From Euptelea pleiosperma (taxonomy: Eukaryota > Streptophyta > Magnoliopsida > Ranunculales > Eupteleaceae): DNA of 64,000 bases. Shown here piece after piece: positions 60,981 to 64,000 of the stretch; positions within the stretch are counted from its first letter, which is position 1, and every line of letters starts with the position of its first letter. The stretch covers positions 36,160,225 through 36,224,224 of the forward strand of contig CM068545.1 of NCBI GenBank assembly GCA_035048495.1, read 5' to 3'. A program made the translations under genes and the position numbers. A model generated the notes under the pieces. That model had not been told where the DNA came from, did no database searches, and was given only the letters and a program-made list of their open reading frames with translations.

Positions 60981-61628
60981 ACTACGACAAGTAGTCAAGA
61001 ACTTGAGAACAAGATCCTGGGCAAATGTGTAAAATGACCAAACTACCCTTGATAGCAAGATAAACTGAGTCAGAAACTCACGAAGCATTCTCACCCATAG
61101 GATCATGTTAGTAAAAGGAATCTCTATCAAAAAACCCTAAAAAACTAGAAAGAAAGATTTAGGGCATCGACAATTAAGAAACAACGAATTACCTCCGAAG
61201 GTGAAGAGGAAGAACCGTGTTAGTTCTTCGGAAGAGATTATTGGAGATTTCGAGTGAGGTCTTAATAGTTGAGTAAGCTCGTAATGTTGCAGAATTCCTA
61301 TTGGGAATATCAACAAACATTCAGAGGAAAATCTTCCAATAAATTGAAGAAGAAAAAAAGAGAGAGATTACCTTAGAAGAGAGAAGGAATTTGTTGCAGC
61401 CATGGCTCTTGAAGCAGAAATTGGGATAGAAATCATCGTTTCGGAAAACCCTAACCCCAACTTATTAATTTCTTTCACTCCATTAGAGTCACCTGAAGAA
61501 CTCTCGAAGCTGTCAAGTTCGAAGAACAGAAATGAAACTTTTAATTTTTAAATGACTAAAATGCCTAAATTGATTAAAATAAATAAATTCAAGCCCGTTC
61601 ACTCCAAAGTTAACGGCCATTAAATAAA
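60981..61628. other. No gene recognised
   Basis: Unclassified, A/G-rich around 61330-61370. Contains CGAAAACCCTAACCCC at about 61443. Confidence 0.4.
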
Positions 61629-63047
61629 TTAGGGAGCGCCTCGTACGATGCACATTCACACAATACGAGCCACGTGGCACACTCATAGAGGACGTTGACC
61701 GTATGGATGTTTGGCCAGTCCCTCGATGGACCTGCAATCCAAAAATCAGCCTGATTAGTGATTTAAAACCTTTGCATCTTTACTCCCAAAGAACGCTCAA
61801 TAATGCTCAAATTCCTACGGTTAAAATCAACCCATGAAAATAAGTTCAATCCAATGCTTATAAATCACTGATCAAGTTTATTTTTGGTTTGTAGGTCCAT
61901 CTAGTGATTGGCCAAACATCCATACGGTCAGAGTCCACTAAGAGTGTACAATGTGGTTCGAATTGTGTGTTGTGATCGGCTTCGCTCACTGCATGCAATG
62001 AGCAAAGGTTTACTCAGGCAGCACCTTACATGCGACACACATTTAAAGACCACCCACTATATAGATGTTTTCCCATCTCTAGGTGAACCTACCAACGAAA
62101 ATTCATCTCGATTAGCAATTTCTATCCATTGGATTAGAGTCTTTTTCATAGTTAGTTTTCAACCGTAGATTTTTAGTATTACTATTTAGTGCATTTTTGG
62201 CCAATTACAAAATGACACCACCATGCATGGACCTTGGACCATGTGATCATTACTCTTTTAAGAGTGGGTATGTGCAGTGCTTCTGATGAACTTTTTTTTT
62301 TTTCCAACAATGAGTTTTGACACCATTGATGATGTGCCATACTATGAGCCACGTGGCATACTCTTGGAGACCACTGACCATATGAATGTTTTGCCCTTCC
62401 CTAGTTGGACTTACATATCAAAATTCATTCCGATTAGTAATTTCTACCAGTCTTTTTCTTTGTTTATTTTTAACTGTGGACATTGATCATTAGGATCCAA
62501 AGGTTACAAATCACTAATCAACTTATTTGTGTTACATAAGTCTATCTAGGGATGGACCGAAACATCCATTCGGTCAGTAGCCTCTAGGAATGTGCCATGT
62601 GGCTCATATCGTGGGTCCATCATCAACTTTGACGATGAACATTATCATCTAAATTTTGCTAGTCATAGAGTTTAAATACCACGTCAGATGCAATAATTGC
62701 TTGTAAAATTGAGTTGAAATGTGAAAGTTTTAAATAACTAAATCGTCCTTGTAAATTAATAAATTTCAAAAACAGAAAAAAGCAAATTTTGTCAATTTAA
62801 AGAAATTGAAGGCATATTAGGAATAAGGAATTTTTTTTTTTTTTTTCGTTTTTAACATTGAATGAGCTGCAGGGTGACGTGTGCTGGTAGGTTGACGTGC
62901 TCTTTAACACCAAAAAGATCGAAATGCCCCTGCCAAGTAAATAAATTGAAAAAATAAAGAGACGCAAAAATAAAGGCATTTGTGGGATATTGGGGTTTAG
63001 CGTGAGGCATGCAAGAAGGGTCTTCGTCCATTAGTAAGTAGAATAGA
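61629..63047 (-). mobile_element. Non-autonomous Helitron 2
   Basis: Minus strand: 5' end near TCTATTCTACTTACTAATGG (63047), similar to Helitron 1; 3' end GGCGCTCCCTAA with host T at 61628 (CTRR ending). Internal parts (GAACCTACC.., TTTTTCATAGTTAG, CCACCATGCATGG, GATCATTACTCTTTTAA) match the uninterrupted Helitron 1 and show the empty site where its LTR element inserted. It carries two CCACGTGGC palindromic modules (61660-62010 and 62340-62640). Confidence 0.65.
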
Positions 63048-63104
63048 AATAGATAAATAAATAAATAAATCTACTTTCAGTGGTGTTACAAAAGGGGTCG
63101 TGAT

Positions 63105-63400
63105 GTAACAAGGTATACCTCACACATTTTGCCGTGAGGAAGCACGATTTTTGTTACTCACCGTTGCCATCTGACCTTGGTTTTAGTACTAAAAAAAATA
63201 TGGTTGAATCCAACGGCTATAATCACACCTTAAGAAGTACTGAAATCTAATGGTTAGAGACTACAAATCATGGTGATTTTTGGTGTGTATATCCACCAAG
63301 GTTGCGCTAAACATCCATGCGGTAAGTGGGACTAGATGGTAGTGGTGAGTAACAAAAATCGTGCTTCCTCGGGACAAAAAATGAGGTATATCTTTTAAAC
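63105..63400. mobile_element. Palindromic MITE, about 65-bp inverted ends
   Basis: Left arm AAGGTATACCTC.., GAGGAAGCACGATTTTTGTTACTCACC; right arm GGTGAGTAACAAAAATCGTGCTTCCTC.., GAGGTATATCTT. The middle has AATCATGGTGATTTTTGG. About 290 bp, non-coding. Confidence 0.8.
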
Positions 63401-64000
63401 CCCGATTCATCATTCTCAACTCATCCATTATTCTAAGCATTTTCCGTTTAATATTGTTCTTTATTGTAATAATCCGACTAACATCGAGTGCGGATCGACA
63501 TCTGATATCCATCTCCATGCAAGCATTCCAATTTGCAGGATTTTGGATAAAAATTACAAATGAGTTGAAATACGGATTTCCGAACCAACGACCGGAAAAA
63601 CCAAAGTTACAAATGGCGTCGTTGTCGCTCAGTTGACAGGAGTGCGGGAAAGAACACGGATTACAATCGGAAAGCATCAAGTTTTGGATAAATTCCAGAA
63701 ACTCTTCGTTTTTAGTTTATTTTTTAGGATTTTTAACGTATTTTTTATTATTAATTATTCTTTAAGCCTCGGACGGCCGAGAGCAACATTGTAATAGTTA
63801 GGATTTAATTTTAGTATATTATTGCTAGATATGTGTTCTAGGTTTTCTAGAAACCCTAGATTGAGTGTTTGATAAAAAAAGTTACTTTTTTTCAGGTTAG
63901 ATTTGATTTCTGCCCTATTTTAGGATCACATTATTTTAGGGTTTTATTTGTTTGGAATTTTTCGAAAATATCAAAGTTTTGCTAATTTGAGCTATTTCCA
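63401..64000. other. No gene recognised
   Basis: Non-coding as far as seen; AAACCCTAGA near 63852. It could be the start of an LTR that leaves the window. Confidence 0.35.

Overview
This is nuclear DNA from a flowering plant: the genes are spliced and plant-specific (a pectin-arabinan glycosyltransferase, a plastid AAA-protein N-terminus, an organelle-type HIT protein), and most of the rest is plant-type transposon debris. Intron lengths of up to 12 kb and the transposon load suggest a moderately large, perhaps woody-plant genome. I cannot name the species. No bacterial operons, CRISPR arrays, tRNA or rRNA genes were seen. Layout: 1-7825 is a Ty3/gypsy chromovirus-type (Tekay/Del-like) retrotransposon, its 5' LTR cut by the window edge and its gag-pol broken. 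7826-14745 is a SIRE-like LTR split by a minus-strand Ty1/copia element (8382-13791). 14843-15043 is a long near-perfect hairpin. 15352-19117 (minus) holds the first three exons of a plastid AAA protein resembling FtsHi4; the rest of the gene is not in the window, and the transposon nest sits exactly where it should continue. 19380-24905 is intergenic, with foldback repeats, a Ty3-like protease remnant and a 1-kb hAT-like MITE. 25219-42031 (plus) is an ARAD1-like GT47 arabinosyltransferase in three exons. Its 3.1-kb first intron has tandem duplications. Its 12.3-kb second intron has RTE and L1-type LINE pieces, Helitron ends and a non-autonomous LTR element. 42032-52182 is intergenic with two copia gag fragments, several foldback elements, an inverted second copy of the 1-kb MITE, a minisatellite pair and a 436-bp TRIM. 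52183-55220 (minus) holds the last four exons of a HIT/HINT protein. 56241-60632 is a stack of a truncated copia element, a LINE 3' end and a decayed hAT transposase. 61629-63400 is a Helitron followed by a palindromic MITE. The three host genes are unrelated housekeeping-type genes with no functional cluster. The most informative structure is the layering of insertions, several of which have precise boundaries: TSD AATAG for the copia element, CCATG for an LTR element inside a Helitron, CAAGA for the TRIM and CTCACAAT for the 1-kb MITE. All coordinates and homology calls come from reading the sequence by eye; no database search was run.
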